The notes beneath the pieces were generated by a model that did no database searches, had not been told where the DNA came from, and saw only the letters and a list, made by a program, of their open reading frames with translations. Source: Pseudomonas soli (GTDB lineage: Bacteria > Pseudomonadota > Gammaproteobacteria > Pseudomonadales > Pseudomonadaceae). Taken from it: a stretch of 64,000 nucleotides of DNA. Where the stretch lies: the NCBI RefSeq assembly GCF_900110655.1, contig NZ_FOEQ01000001.1:347152-411151 (forward strand), given 5' to 3'. Shown one piece after another: positions 9,642-17,807 of this stretch; position 1 is the first letter of the stretch, and the number at the start of each line of letters is the position of its first letter. The position numbers were made by a program, and so were the translations under genes.

Positions 9642-11588
9642 TCAGCCCAAACGCACTACCGCGCGCTTGACCTTGTCGAGCAACTCCGACATTTTGAATG
9701 GCTTGACCAGCATGTCCATCCCAGCCCCCAGGAACGCTTGGCGGTCCAGCGCCGCATCGGCATACCCGGTCATGAACAGCACCGGCAGCCCCGGTCGATG
9801 CAACCGTGCGATATCAGCCAGCTCTCGCCCACTCATGGTGGGTAATCCAACATCAGTCAGCAACAGGTCGATGCTCTGCAGTTGCTGCAGATGCTGCAAC
9901 GCCTCATCGGTGGTCGACGCCAGTGTGCAGCGGTACCCTGCCTCGCCCAGCGCCTCGGCCACCGACAGTCGGACCGAGGCCGTGTCCTCCACGATCAGCA
10001 CGTGCTCGCCATTGCCCTGCTGGTCATTCCCTACCTCGCGGTCCACGCTGACCGCCGCCTCATCGCTGGCCGGCAGCAACAGCGTCACCTCGGTACCCTC
10101 GCCAACAACGCTGCGCAGCTCCACATGCCCACCCGACTGGCGAGCGAAACCGTAGATGGTCGACAAGCCCAGACCAGTGCCCTGGCCGAGGGGCTTGGTG
10201 GTGAAGAACGGATCGAAGACCTTGTCGATCAAGCCGGCCTCGATGCCGCTGCCGTTGTCGCGCACGGTCACGGCAACGTAGGCGCCATCGGCGAGGTTGG
10301 CGTCGCCTTGGCACCAGACCGCCGAGGTATTGACCCAGATGTGCCCGCCTTTGGGCAGGGCATCGCGGGCGTTGATGACCAGGTTGAGCACCGCGCTTTC
10401 CAGTTGCACCGGGTCGACCAGGGCGATGGCCGGCAGGGTGGACAGCTCCAGGGTCAGGGTGACTCGTTCACCGATCGTGCGGGTCACCAGTTCCTCAAGC
10501 GAGCGCACGTGCTGGTTGACGTCAACTGGACGGGTATCGAGCGGTTGCTGACGGGCAAAGGCCAGCAGCCGCTGGGTGAGCACAGCGGCGCTGTTGGCCG
10601 AGCTCAGCGCCACCTCGGCGTACTTCGGCACCTTATCCACACGGTTTTCCGCCACCCGCTTGCGGATCAGCTCAAGGCTGGTGATGATGCCGGTAAGCAG
10701 GTTGTTGAAATCGTGGGCGATGCCCCCGGTGAGACTGCCCAGGGCGTCCATTTTCTGCAACTGCAACAGTTGCGCCTCGGTGCGCACGCGCTCGGCTACT
10801 TCCTTGGCCAATTGGCTGTTGGCATCGTCCAGGCGTGCCAGGTGCGAGCGCTCGCGGTGACGGTGTTCGGTAATGTCCTCGACGAACACCAGGCATAGGC
10901 CAGGCGCCTGGTACGGGGAAAGTTGCCACTCAGTGTCGCGCGGTTGACCATGCAGACGCATGCCCAGCGTGCCTTTCCAGCGCGCCCCCCGTACCAGGTG
11001 CTGGCGCAACTCCTCAAGCGCGTTCAGCTGGCCATCGGCGAAGCACTCGTACAGGCGTTGCGGATCGCGGTTGTCCTGCACCAGGTGGGCGAAGGCATGA
11101 TTGCATTCGTGCACCTTCAGGTTGCCGTCGAGTACGGCAATGGGGGCGGACACACCCCGGAAGATTTCCTGGAAGCGCGCCTCGCTCTGGCGCAAGGCCC
11201 GCTCGGTATCGCGCACCCTCAACAGGGTGCGCAGGGTGGCCAGCAGCACATCCGGGTCTACCGGGTGGACCAGATAGGCATCAGCACCGGCATTCAAGCC
11301 GGTAATGATATCGCCGCTCTGGATCGATGCCGCCGACACGTGGATCACCGGCAACAGCGCCGTGCGGCTGTCCTCACGCAGCAGCCGGACAATGTCGAAA
11401 CCGCTCATGTCCGGCAGGTTGACGTCGAGGATCAGTGCATCCACTTGCTCGTCGCGAATCAGCGCCAGCCCCTCCCCGCCGGTGCCCGCCTCAAGCACTT
11501 CGTAACCGTGCGCACCGAGACGACGACGCAGGGCGTAACGGGTGGCGACGTTGTCGTCGACGATCAGCAAGCGCAGGTCAGGTTTCAT
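9642..11588 (-). CDS. Hybrid histidine kinase, REC-PAS-HisKA-HATPase-REC
   Basis: 648 residues with no TM segment. An N-terminal receiver (1-125, phosphoacceptor Asp55 in LILDVNLPD) precedes a PAS domain (about 140-245), a short coiled coil, HisKA with GGIAHDFNNLL, HATPase_c (NLVINARDALPKGG, DNGSGIE, GQGTGLGLSTIYG) and a C-terminal receiver with LLLTDVGLPTMSGREL. Its ATG at 11588 overlaps the end of the preceding kinase gene by 11 bases; a TTG at 11591 is the alternative. As last gene of the rsb operon it probably receives the output of the partner switch, or feeds a phosphorelay. No DNA-binding or GGDEF output protein is encoded here, so the final target must be elsewhere. Confidence 0.88.
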   Translation of the reverse strand: MKPDLRLLIVDDNVATRYALRRRLGAHGYEVLEAGTGGEGLALIRDEQVDALILDVNLPDMSGFDIVRLLREDSRTALLPVIHVSAASIQSGDIITGLNAGADAYLVHPVDPDVLLATLRTLLRVRDTERALRQSEARFQEIFRGVSAPIAVLDGNLKVHECNHAFAHLVQDNRDPQRLYECFADGQLNALEELRQHLVRGARWKGTLGMRLHGQPRDTEWQLSPYQAPGLCLVFVEDITEHRHRERSHLARLDDANSQLAKEVAERVRTEAQLLQLQKMDALGSLTGGIAHDFNNLLTGIITSLELIRKRVAENRVDKVPKYAEVALSSANSAAVLTQRLLAFARQQPLDTRPVDVNQHVRSLEELVTRTIGERVTLTLELSTLPAIALVDPVQLESAVLNLVINARDALPKGGHIWVNTSAVWCQGDANLADGAYVAVTVRDNGSGIEAGLIDKVFDPFFTTKPLGQGTGLGLSTIYGFARQSGGHVELRSVVGEGTEVTLLLPASDEAAVSVDREVGNDQQGNGEHVLIVEDTASVRLSVAEALGEAGYRCTLASTTDEALQHLQQLQSIDLLLTDVGLPTMSGRELADIARLHRPGLPVLFMTGYADAALDRQAFLGAGMDMLVKPFKMSELLDKVKRAVVRLG

Positions 11589-12441
11589 CAACGTTATCCT
11601 GGGCCAAAGCCAGTGGAATGATCACGAAGAACGTTGAACCGACACCCGGCTCGCTGTGCACGCCCACCTCCCCGCCTAGCAGCGCGACGAAACGCTTGCA
11701 TAATGACAGCCCCAGCCCGGTGCCACGCAGGCGTTTTTGCAACGGTGAATCGACCTGGGCGAAATCCTCGAATAGCGTACCCAACAGGTCCGAGGCGATG
11801 CCGATGCCGGTGTCGCTGACGGCGAAGCGGATGTGTTGAGCATCGACGAGTTGCGCCGATACCCGCACTTCACCGCGGGTGGTGAACTTCAAGGCATTGG
11901 AGATGAAGTTGCGCAAGATCTGCGCTAGTTTCTTGTCGTCGGTGTAGAGACGCGGCAGCCCCACCGGCTCTTCGAAAATCAGGTCGACCGCCGTGGCGTC
12001 GACGATCGGCCGAAACATCCCGCGCAGCGCCGCGAACAGGTCGAACATGTCGAACCAGGCCGGCGAGATGGTGATGCGCCCGGCTTCGATCTTGGCGAGG
12101 TCGAGCAGGTCATCGACCATGTCCGACAACTCGCGGGTCGCATTGCTGACAAAGGCCACTTGGCGGTGCTGCTCTTCCGACAGCGGCCCGTCGAGCTCGT
12201 CGGCCAGCAGACTGGTGATGCTCAGTATCGAGCCCAGCGGGGTGCGGAACTCGTGGCTCATGTACGACAGGAAGCGACTTTTCAGGTCTGACGCCTGGCG
12301 CAAGTGCTCGGCCTGGATGTCGAGCTCGGCATACAGGGCCAGCACTCCTTGATTGGTTTCTTCAAGCTCGGCGCGCAGGGCCTCATTTTCAGCCTGCAGG
12401 CGCGCAAACTGCTCGGCGTCTTGCATGGGAAGCTCAGCCAT
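11578..12441 (-). CDS. Soluble sensor histidine kinase with N-terminal coiled coil
   Basis: 287 residues. The first 50 are a Glu/Ala/Leu-rich coiled coil without a TM helix; then come HisKA (His63 in YMSHEFRTPLGS) and HATPase_c with the N box (ILRNFISNALKF), DTGIGI and GTGLGLS. It has no sensory domain of its own, so its input should be protein-protein contact, most simply with the RsbT-like switch encoded upstream. It overlaps the phosphatase gene upstream by 8 bases and the hybrid kinase gene downstream by 11, which argues for tight co-translation. Vibrio stressosome loci also place two-component proteins after rsbX; that parallel is from general knowledge. Confidence 0.88.
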   Translation of the reverse strand: MAELPMQDAEQFARLQAENEALRAELEETNQGVLALYAELDIQAEHLRQASDLKSRFLSYMSHEFRTPLGSILSITSLLADELDGPLSEEQHRQVAFVSNATRELSDMVDDLLDLAKIEAGRITISPAWFDMFDLFAALRGMFRPIVDATAVDLIFEEPVGLPRLYTDDKKLAQILRNFISNALKFTTRGEVRVSAQLVDAQHIRFAVSDTGIGIASDLLGTLFEDFAQVDSPLQKRLRGTGLGLSLCKRFVALLGGEVGVHSEPGVGSTFFVIIPLALAQDNVDET

Positions 12442-13450
12442 GGTCTGGCTCCAGGTCGATGACCAGCACCGTCACGTCGTCCCGCCCCCGGCAAAAATCG
12501 CGGTGCAGCACGGTAGCAATCACCGCCGGATGGCGATGCACCAACCCGGGGTACTCTTGCAGGTTCCAGCGCGACTGCAGGCCGTCGCTGTAGAGGATCA
12601 GCAGGTTGCCAGTCACGTCAGCGTAGTCGAAGACCTGGGCCTTGCGATATTGCCCGCCGACGATCCCTGGCAGCGAAGGCATACCGCGCATCCGCGTCGG
12701 CGCCACCAGGCTGGCGCCGATGTTACCGATGCCGGTGAAGGCCATATGGCCGCTGCGCAGATCGTGTTGGGCGATGGCCACCGCGCCGCCGCGGGTACTG
12801 CTCATCGCCAGGTGCAGCCGCTCGATCAGCAGAAGTGGATCCATAAAGGCGTGCTCGGCGAATGCCGCTGCAGCGCTCTGGGCCGCCTCCTCGGCTTGCG
12901 TGCCATGCCCCAGGCCGTCGACCAGCAAGGCGCTGAGGCGCCCATGGGTGAGCTTGACGTGCCAGGTGTCGCCGCAAGCCGGATCGTCATGTAACGCATG
13001 ATGGCTTACACCGATGCGCAGATCGCGGTTCTTGGCATCGCGTCGGTACACGCGAGCCATGATCACCGAGCCGCGAGCGTCGGTGTGCATATCGAACACC
13101 TCGGCCAGGCGTGTCACCGCTCCCAGGCCAATACCCTGGGTGCCGCCGGTGGAATAACCATCGGCCAGGCATGTCTGAGCATCGAACCCCTGGGCCCGGT
13201 CCACTGCCACCAACTCGATGCCCAGGCCACTGGCACCAGGCACGGTGCGCAGGTGCAAGGCGCCCTGTCCGGCGTGCTTGAGCACGTTGCTGGCCAGCTC
13301 GGTAGCCAGCAATGCCACTCGGCCAGCCTCCTCGCTGTCGAAGCCTTGTTGCTCTGCCAGGCGCTGTGCGGTGCGCCGGGCGTGCCCGACCTGGCTGGCC
13401 TCATCCAGGGGCAGGACCAGCGTCCTGCTGGCGGGAATGTTCATATCCAT
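12434..13450 (-). CDS. ATPase (HATPase_c_2) - PP2C (SpoIIE/RsbX-like) fusion protein
   Basis: 338 residues in two halves. Residues 1-150 form an anti-sigma-factor-type GHKL ATPase: the N box ATELASNVLKHA, then GTQGIGLGAV. Residues 170-338 are a PP2C phosphatase resembling RsbX: metal-binding Asp in LLVDGLGHGT, and FCRGRDDVTVLV at the end. RsbX-type enzymes dephosphorylate RsbS and RsbR and reset the stressosome. Here the phosphatase is fused to a second kinase-like ATPase, so one protein might both phosphorylate and dephosphorylate the STAS partners. Start: ATG at 13450, or 13444, where the start overlaps the rsbT stop as ATGA. It overlaps the next gene by 8 bases. Confidence 0.85.
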   Translation of the reverse strand: MDMNIPASRTLVLPLDEASQVGHARRTAQRLAEQQGFDSEEAGRVALLATELASNVLKHAGQGALHLRTVPGASGLGIELVAVDRAQGFDAQTCLADGYSTGGTQGIGLGAVTRLAEVFDMHTDARGSVIMARVYRRDAKNRDLRIGVSHHALHDDPACGDTWHVKLTHGRLSALLVDGLGHGTQAEEAAQSAAAAFAEHAFMDPLLLIERLHLAMSSTRGGAVAIAQHDLRSGHMAFTGIGNIGASLVAPTRMRGMPSLPGIVGGQYRKAQVFDYADVTGNLLILYSDGLQSRWNLQEYPGLVHRHPAVIATVLHRDFCRGRDDVTVLVIDLEPDHG

Positions 13451-13845
13451 CGCGTGATCGTCACTCGCGTGCCCTCTCCTGGCACGGTGTCGAGCTCGAA
13501 CTCGTCCACCAGACGGCGCGCACCGGTCAAGCCCAGGCCAAGGCCATTGCCGGAGGTCCAGCCATCGGTCAGGGCCAGCTTCAGGTCGGCGATGCCTGGC
13601 CCTTCGTCGCGAAATAACAAGCGCACACCGGTGCGGCCCGCTTCCTCGAGCACCTGCCAATCCATATCGCCCCCGCCGCCATAGACCACGGTGTTGCGTG
13701 CCAGCTCGCTGACGGCGGTAACCAGCTTGGTCAGATCCACCAGGCGCATGCCGCAGTCGCTGGCCAGTTTGCGTGCCAACTGCCGGGCCAGTACCACATC
13801 CTGCTCGATGCGTACCGGCAGGCTGCCACTGTGCTCGCCGCTCAT
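13441..13845 (-). CDS. rsbT: RsbT-like switch protein kinase
   Basis: 134 residues, nearly the size of Bacillus RsbT. It is a single GHKL ATPase domain with the N box SELARNTVVYGGGG (Glu47, Asn51), the G1-like FRDEGPGI and the G2-like NGLGLGLTGARRLVDEF. RsbT phosphorylates RsbR and RsbS under stress, leaves the stressosome and activates a downstream partner. In Bacillus that partner is the phosphatase RsbU; none is present here, so the downstream kinases are likely targets. The ATG at 13845 overlaps the rsbS stop by 4 bases (ATGA), and the stop overlaps the next start. Strong family match. Confidence 0.9.
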   Translation of the reverse strand: MSGEHSGSLPVRIEQDVVLARQLARKLASDCGMRLVDLTKLVTAVSELARNTVVYGGGGDMDWQVLEEAGRTGVRLLFRDEGPGIADLKLALTDGWTSGNGLGLGLTGARRLVDEFELDTVPGEGTRVTITRWI

Positions 13846-14204
13846 GGCCGCCTCACATGCTGGCTGAGCCGCTGCATGCCACGCTCCACATCCAACGCCG
13901 TGCTCACCCCAGGTAGGGTCAAGCCCAGCTCCACCAAGGTAATGGCCACGGCCGGCTGCATGCCCACCACCATCACTCGGGCATCCATCAGCCGCGACAG
14001 GCTGGCGATGTCAGCGATCATCCGGCCAATGAACGAATCGACCATGTCCAGCGCCGAGATGTCGAGCAACACCCCTCGGGCGGAAGTGGCGCTGATGCGG
14101 TCGGTAAGGTCGTCCTGCAAGCGCATGGCCAGCTTGTCATGCATGTCGACCTGAATGGTAACGAGCAGGAACTCGCCCATCCGCAAAATCGGGATACGCT
14201 CCAT
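13842..14204 (-). CDS. rsbS: RsbS-like STAS-domain antagonist
   Basis: 120 residues, a single STAS domain. The segment LLDISALDMVDSFIGRMI matches Bacillus RsbS, and Ser57 in VDSFIG aligns with Ser59, the residue phosphorylated by RsbT. RsbS with RsbR forms the stressosome core and sequesters RsbT until phosphorylated. The gene starts 4 bases after rsbR (ATG 14204) and ends overlapping rsbT, so the three products are made in step. The conserved serine suggests a working switch. Confidence 0.9.
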   Translation of the reverse strand: MERIPILRMGEFLLVTIQVDMHDKLAMRLQDDLTDRISATSARGVLLDISALDMVDSFIGRMIADIASLSRLMDARVMVVGMQPAVAITLVELGLTLPGVSTALDVERGMQRLSQHVRRP

Positions 14205-14208
14205 GGGC

Positions 14209-15060
14209 TTATACCTGCTCGCCCAGGTTCACGCCCAAGCGCTTGAGCGCGAGCTTCAGGGCATCGGCGAGGTTGGCCTTGGTGGTCAGGGTGCCCAGGT
14301 CCAGCCCCAGATGCACGATGGTCTGCGCGATCTGCGGGCGCACGCCGCTGATGATGCAGTCGGCGCCCATCAGACGGATGGCGGTGACGGTCTTGAGCAG
14401 ATGCTGGGCGACCAGGGTATCGACAGTCGGCACACCAGTGATGTCGATGATGGCGATTTCCGAACCGGTGTCGACGATACGTTGCAGCAACGACTCCATC
14501 ACGGTCTGGCTTCGTTGCGAATCGAGCGTGCCGATCAGCGGCAGGGCCAGCACGCCATCCCACAGCTTGACCACCGGAGTGGACAGCTCCAGCAACTCTT
14601 CCTGCTGGCGCTTGATAACCGCTTCGCGGGTCTTTTGGAAGGTGCGGATGGTGTGCATCCCTAAAGTGTCGAGCAATTCGGAGATCAACCACAGTTGCTC
14701 GGCCAAGCGCGCCGGGTCGTCGCTGAAATGCGTTTGCAGCAGGCTGAACAGGGGCCGCTTGAGGGCGAAGATGAAATACGCCGCCTGGTGCGAGTCGTGC
14801 CCCAGTTGGGCACGGCTGGCCGAGAGCCTTTCCAGGAACCGGCGGGCTTCGTCCCAGTCGCTGCTGACAATGTCATTGCCACTGTCTGCCTGCAAGACAT
14901 CGATCAGCAGTTGCAGGAAATCGCGGGTTTCCTGCGACAGGGTTTGCTCCTTGATATTACGGGTAGCGCCATTGGCCTCAAGCGCCGCTACCCATTGCAC
15001 CAACAGTTGCGCATGATTGTGCTTGATTGCTTCCAATGTGCTGCCGTGCAGTGATGCCAT
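14209..15060 (-). CDS. rsbR: RsbR-like stressosome sensor (RsbRD-type N-domain plus STAS)
   Basis: 283 residues. The helical N-terminal domain (about 10-160) resembles the RsbRD_N family, not the non-heme globin of RsbRA; the C-terminal STAS domain (about 165-280) carries IIDITGVPTVDTLVAQHLL and ISGVRPQIAQTIV. Thr215 and Thr247 match the two threonines of Bacillus RsbRA that RsbT phosphorylates (Thr171, Thr205). RsbR builds the stressosome shell and its N-domain turrets take the input signal, here unknown. The ATG at 15060 follows AGGAGCG and is the first gene of a six-gene operon. Only one RsbR paralogue is seen in the window. Confidence 0.88.
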   Translation of the reverse strand: MASLHGSTLEAIKHNHAQLLVQWVAALEANGATRNIKEQTLSQETRDFLQLLIDVLQADSGNDIVSSDWDEARRFLERLSASRAQLGHDSHQAAYFIFALKRPLFSLLQTHFSDDPARLAEQLWLISELLDTLGMHTIRTFQKTREAVIKRQQEELLELSTPVVKLWDGVLALPLIGTLDSQRSQTVMESLLQRIVDTGSEIAIIDITGVPTVDTLVAQHLLKTVTAIRLMGADCIISGVRPQIAQTIVHLGLDLGTLTTKANLADALKLALKRLGVNLGEQV

Positions 15061-15361
15061 GTGCGTTCGCTCCTATGCGGTTAGGCCGGCATCCCCATGA
15101 ACAGCCGACCTGCCAAGAATGACATTTAGCGCTGCAAATAGTTGTAGAGAATGAAAAGATAAATGCAAAAAGCCACCGCGCCGGAGAAGCGGGCATTTGC
15201 GAAGGGAATAATGAGAGTGGCTGGATCAGCGACAACGTGCGATAGAGCGTGTCAGCTCAAAAAGCACCAAGTCTTTGTGTATTTTGGCCCAGAAACGAAA
15301 AAACCCGCCAATAGGGCGGGTTTTTCGTATCAACCATTCCAGACCGGAAAGGCTGAGAATA
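15061..15361. other. Upstream region of the rsb operon, next to tRNA-Lys
   Basis: About 300 bases between rsbR (minus) and the 3' end of tRNA-Lys (minus). It must hold the rsb promoter; the stretch 15120-15175 is AT-rich on the coding side, but I cannot name a convincing -35/-10 pair. A terminator for tRNA-Lys sits at 15297-15320. An open frame on the plus strand (15163-15426) is rejected because it runs through the tRNA. Confidence 0.5.
15297..15320 (-). terminator. Terminator downstream of tRNA-Lys
   Basis: Read on the minus strand, a GC-rich stem (AAACCCGCC/GGCGGGTTT, four-base loop) is followed by a run of T residues. It ends the tRNA-Lys transcript and insulates the rsb operon. Confidence 0.8.
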
Positions 15362-15437
15362 TGGTGGGTCGTGTAGGATTCGAACCTACGACCAATTGGT
15401 TAAAAGCCAACTGCTCTACCAACTGAGCTAACGACCC
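15362..15437 (-). tRNA. tRNA-Lys (anticodon TTT)
   Basis: On the minus strand a 76-base cloverleaf begins GGGTCGTTAGCTCAG. It has a D-loop AGTTGGTAGA, the anticodon loop CTTTTAA (anticodon TTT), TTCGAATCC in the T arm and an encoded CCA (15362-15364). The equivalent tRNA-Lys next to queC in P. aeruginosa is a known integration site for PAPI-1/pKLC102-type elements. Here its 3' end faces the rsb operon. Confidence 0.97.
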
Positions 15438-15451
15438 GTTGGATGGCGCGT

Positions 15452-15479
15452 ATATTACTGATTTCTCAGAAGAATTCAA
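15452..15479 (-). promoter_or_regulatory. tRNA-Lys promoter
   Basis: On the minus strand TTGAAT (15474-15479) and TAATAT (15452-15457) are separated by 16 bases. The -10 ends 14 bases before the mature tRNA, a usual distance for stable RNA promoters. Confidence 0.55.
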
Positions 15480-15498
15480 CACCCAATCGCAACTTTTT

Positions 15499-16173
15499 TC
15501 AAAAATACCGAGTGGGGTCCTCTACGCCGGCGGCCTTGAATCCATCAGCGCGCAAGCGGCAGCTGTCGCACTTGCCGCAAGCACGCCCGTCATCATCGGC
15601 CTGGTAGCAAGAAACGGTCAGACTGTAGTCCACGCCACGGGCGATACCCGCCTGGACGATCTGCGCCTTGCTCAGGTTCTGCAGTGGCGCCTGAATACGG
15701 AAGCCCTGCCCTTCCACCCCGGCCTTGGTAGCCAGGTTGGCCATGCGCTCGAAGGCCTCGACGAACTCCGGGCGGCAGTCCGGGTAGCCGGAATAGTCCA
15801 CGGCGTTGACGCCGATGAAGATGTCACGAGCTTCAAGCACTTCCGCCCAGCCCAGCGCCAGAGACAGGAACACGGTGTTGCGAGCCGGCACGTAGGTGAC
15901 CGGGATCCCTTCGCTCGGCGCCTCAGGCACATCGATGCTGCTGTCGGTCAGGGCCGAGCCACCGATGCCATCGAGGTTCAGGCCGATCACCTTGTGCTCG
16001 ACCACGCCCAGGTCACGGGCAACCCGTGCCGCGGCGTTGAGCTCGGCGCGATGGCGCTGGCCGTAGTCGAAGCTCATGGTGTAGCACTGGTAGCCGTCGG
16101 CCTTGGCCATGGCTACCACAGTGGCCGAATCCAGGCCACCGGACAGCAGGATTACCGCGCGTTTGTCAGTCAT
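15499..16173 (-). CDS. queC: 7-cyano-7-deazaguanine synthase QueC
   Basis: 224 residues. It converts 7-carboxy-7-deazaguanine to preQ0 with ATP and ammonia, a step in making the tRNA nucleoside queuosine. The N-terminal PP-loop [11 protein letters not shown] binds [21 protein letters not shown] is family-typical; the zinc site is the C-terminal CYQ...CGKCDSC. Full length for the family. It lies 10 bases after queE on the same strand, so the two queuosine genes are coupled behind cpoB. Confidence 0.96.
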   Translation of the reverse strand: MTDKRAVILLSGGLDSATVVAMAKADGYQCYTMSFDYGQRHRAELNAAARVARDLGVVEHKVIGLNLDGIGGSALTDSSIDVPEAPSEGIPVTYVPARNTVFLSLALGWAEVLEARDIFIGVNAVDYSGYPDCRPEFVEAFERMANLATKAGVEGQGFRIQAPLQNLSKAQIVQAGIARGVDYSLTVSCYQADDDGRACGKCDSCRLRADGFKAAGVEDPTRYF

Positions 16174-16183
16174 GTCTTTCTCC

Positions 16184-16831
16184 TCAGCGTCCAGGTTCGT
16201 CGTTCCACAGCAGCTTGTGCAGCTGCAGCTGGAAGCGCACGGGCAGGTTGTCGGCGACGATCCAGTCGGCCAGGTCGGTGGCGCTCACCTGATGGTGGCT
16301 GGGCGAAAACAGCACTTCACCGGCGCGCTCGGCCAGGTTGTACTGGATCAGCTTGGAAACCGCCCAATCGTAGTCCTCGCGAGAACAGATGACGAACTTG
16401 ACCTGATCGTTGCCGGTCAGCAGCTCGATATTCTCGTAGCGATTGCGGTGAGACTCCTCGGAGCCTGGAGTCTTGAGATCGACCACACGGCTGACCCTTG
16501 TGTCGACACCACTTATATCGAGGGCGCCACTGGTCTCCAGCGACACTTCATAACCGGCGTCGCACAGCTGTTGCAGCAGAGGCAGCGCGTTGGGCTGTGC
16601 CAATGGCTCGCCGCCGGTCACGCAAACATAGCGCGGTTTGAAGCCGGCCACCTGCTCTAGGATGGACTCGAGGGTGCGGATAGTGCCGCCATTGAATGCA
16701 TAGGCACTGTCACAGTACTGGCAGCGCAGGGGGCAACCGGTCAGGCGCACGAAAACCGTGGGCAGCCCGGCCGTTCGCGTTTCACCCTGCAACGAGTAAA
16801 ACACTTCGGTGATGCGTAATGTGTCTTGCAT
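16184..16831 (-). CDS. queE: 7-carboxy-7-deazaguanine synthase QueE
   Basis: 215 residues, a radical-SAM enzyme that contracts the ring of 6-carboxytetrahydropterin to 7-carboxy-7-deazaguanine. The iron-sulfur motif is in [15 protein letters not shown]; the opening [12 protein letters not shown] and the VTGGEPLAQ segment that helps bind SAM are typical of QueE. The ATG at 16831 ([10 protein letters not shown]) is chosen over a GTG three codons upstream because it matches Pseudomonas relatives. A hairpin and 160 bases separate it from cpoB. Confidence 0.95.
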   Translation of the reverse strand: MQDTLRITEVFYSLQGETRTAGLPTVFVRLTGCPLRCQYCDSAYAFNGGTIRTLESILEQVAGFKPRYVCVTGGEPLAQPNALPLLQQLCDAGYEVSLETSGALDISGVDTRVSRVVDLKTPGSEESHRNRYENIELLTGNDQVKFVICSREDYDWAVSKLIQYNLAERAGEVLFSPSHHQVSATDLADWIVADNLPVRFQLQLHKLLWNDEPGR

Positions 16832-16946
16832 GATCGCCACGGGCGTGACAGCTGAACAGGCTGTCCGCCTCCGTCAGGCACTGTCGCGGACTCGACAAAG
16901 CGTTATCCGCGGCAGCGTGTTTACGAAAAAAGGGCCGTGATTCTAA

Positions 16947-16975
16947 CGAAAAAACCCGCGACAAGCGCGGGTTTC
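16947..16975 (-). terminator. Terminator after cpoB
   Basis: On the minus strand AACCCGCG-CTTGT-CGCGGGTT is followed by TTTTCG (plus-strand span 16947-16975). It closes the tol-pal-cpoB unit and may partly isolate queE-queC. Confidence 0.75.
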
Positions 16976-16991
16976 TTCTTCAACGGATCGT

Positions 16992-17801
16992 TCAAAGCTT
17001 TTGCAGGTCGCGTTGCGCCAGTTGCGCGGCGGAAGTGCCGGGGTACTGGGTGATGACCTGCTGCAGGATACCCTTGACCTTGTCGGTGTGGCCCATGCGG
17101 CGCTCGACGTCGGCCAGCTTGTACAGCGAATCCGGCACCTTGCTGTGTTTCGGGTACTTCTGGCCGACCTCGGCGAACGCCTGGCTGGCGCCTTGCAGGT
17201 CGCCCTTGGCCAGGTTGACCTCGCCAAGCCAGTACTGGGCATTGCCGGCGTACTGACTGTTGGGGTATTTGCGCAGGAAGGCGTTGAAGGCCTGGCTGGC
17301 CTTGTCGAAGTCCTTCTGCTTGATCAGGTCGAAAGCGGCGTCGTAATACAGCTTCTCTTTCGCCGGATCGCCCGGCTCGCTGCTCGCGGCCGGTGGCTGC
17401 GCGGCATTGGCGCCGGCGGCCGCACCCGTGGCTGCGCTGTTCGCGCCACCGGTGGAAGAATTGTCTGGAGTCGCGGCAGGCGCGGCACCGCTGCTGATGC
17501 GGCGGTCGAGATCCTGGTAGCGCTCGAGGTTTTCCTGCTTCATGCGCGACACATCGTTCTGCAGCTCTTCGATGATGCCCTGCTGGCGGGAAATCTGGTC
17601 CTGCATCTGCTGCAGCTGCATGAACAGCTGGCCATTAGCAGAAGCAGGGGCCGAAGCCCCTGCTCCGGCATAGGCGCCGCTCGTGCCATAACCCGCGGGT
17701 GGATAACCACCCGCGTTGTCATCTACTACGGGAACCGCAGCCCACGCCGAAAGGGGCAGGCTGAGTGCGAGGACGGTTACAGCACGACGGCACATACGCA
17801 T
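16992..17801 (-). CDS. cpoB: Cell division coordinator CpoB (YbgF)
   Basis: 269 residues. A signal peptide (about 1-22, ending AWA) is followed by a coiled-coil region (about 50-90, rich in Gln/Glu), an Ala/Gly-rich linker and TPR repeats (about 140-269; YDAAFDLIKQKDFDKASQAF, then AQYWLGEVNLAKGDLQGA). CpoB sits in the periplasm, binds TolA and PBP1B and links outer-membrane constriction with septal peptidoglycan synthesis. It follows pal directly, 6 bases away, as in other gammaproteobacteria. Confidence 0.93.
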   Translation of the reverse strand: MRMCRRAVTVLALSLPLSAWAAVPVVDDNAGGYPPAGYGTSGAYAGAGASAPASANGQLFMQLQQMQDQISRQQGIIEELQNDVSRMKQENLERYQDLDRRISSGAAPAATPDNSSTGGANSAATGAAAGANAAQPPAASSEPGDPAKEKLYYDAAFDLIKQKDFDKASQAFNAFLRKYPNSQYAGNAQYWLGEVNLAKGDLQGASQAFAEVGQKYPKHSKVPDSLYKLADVERRMGHTDKVKGILQQVITQYPGTSAAQLAQRDLQKL

Positions 17802-17807
17802 AGGAAC

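Noticed and set aside
15163..15426. 87-codon plus-strand ORF ending GFEPTTNWLKANCSTN
   Set aside because: It is a read-through of the complement of tRNA-Lys and its terminator, a well-known false annotation pattern.
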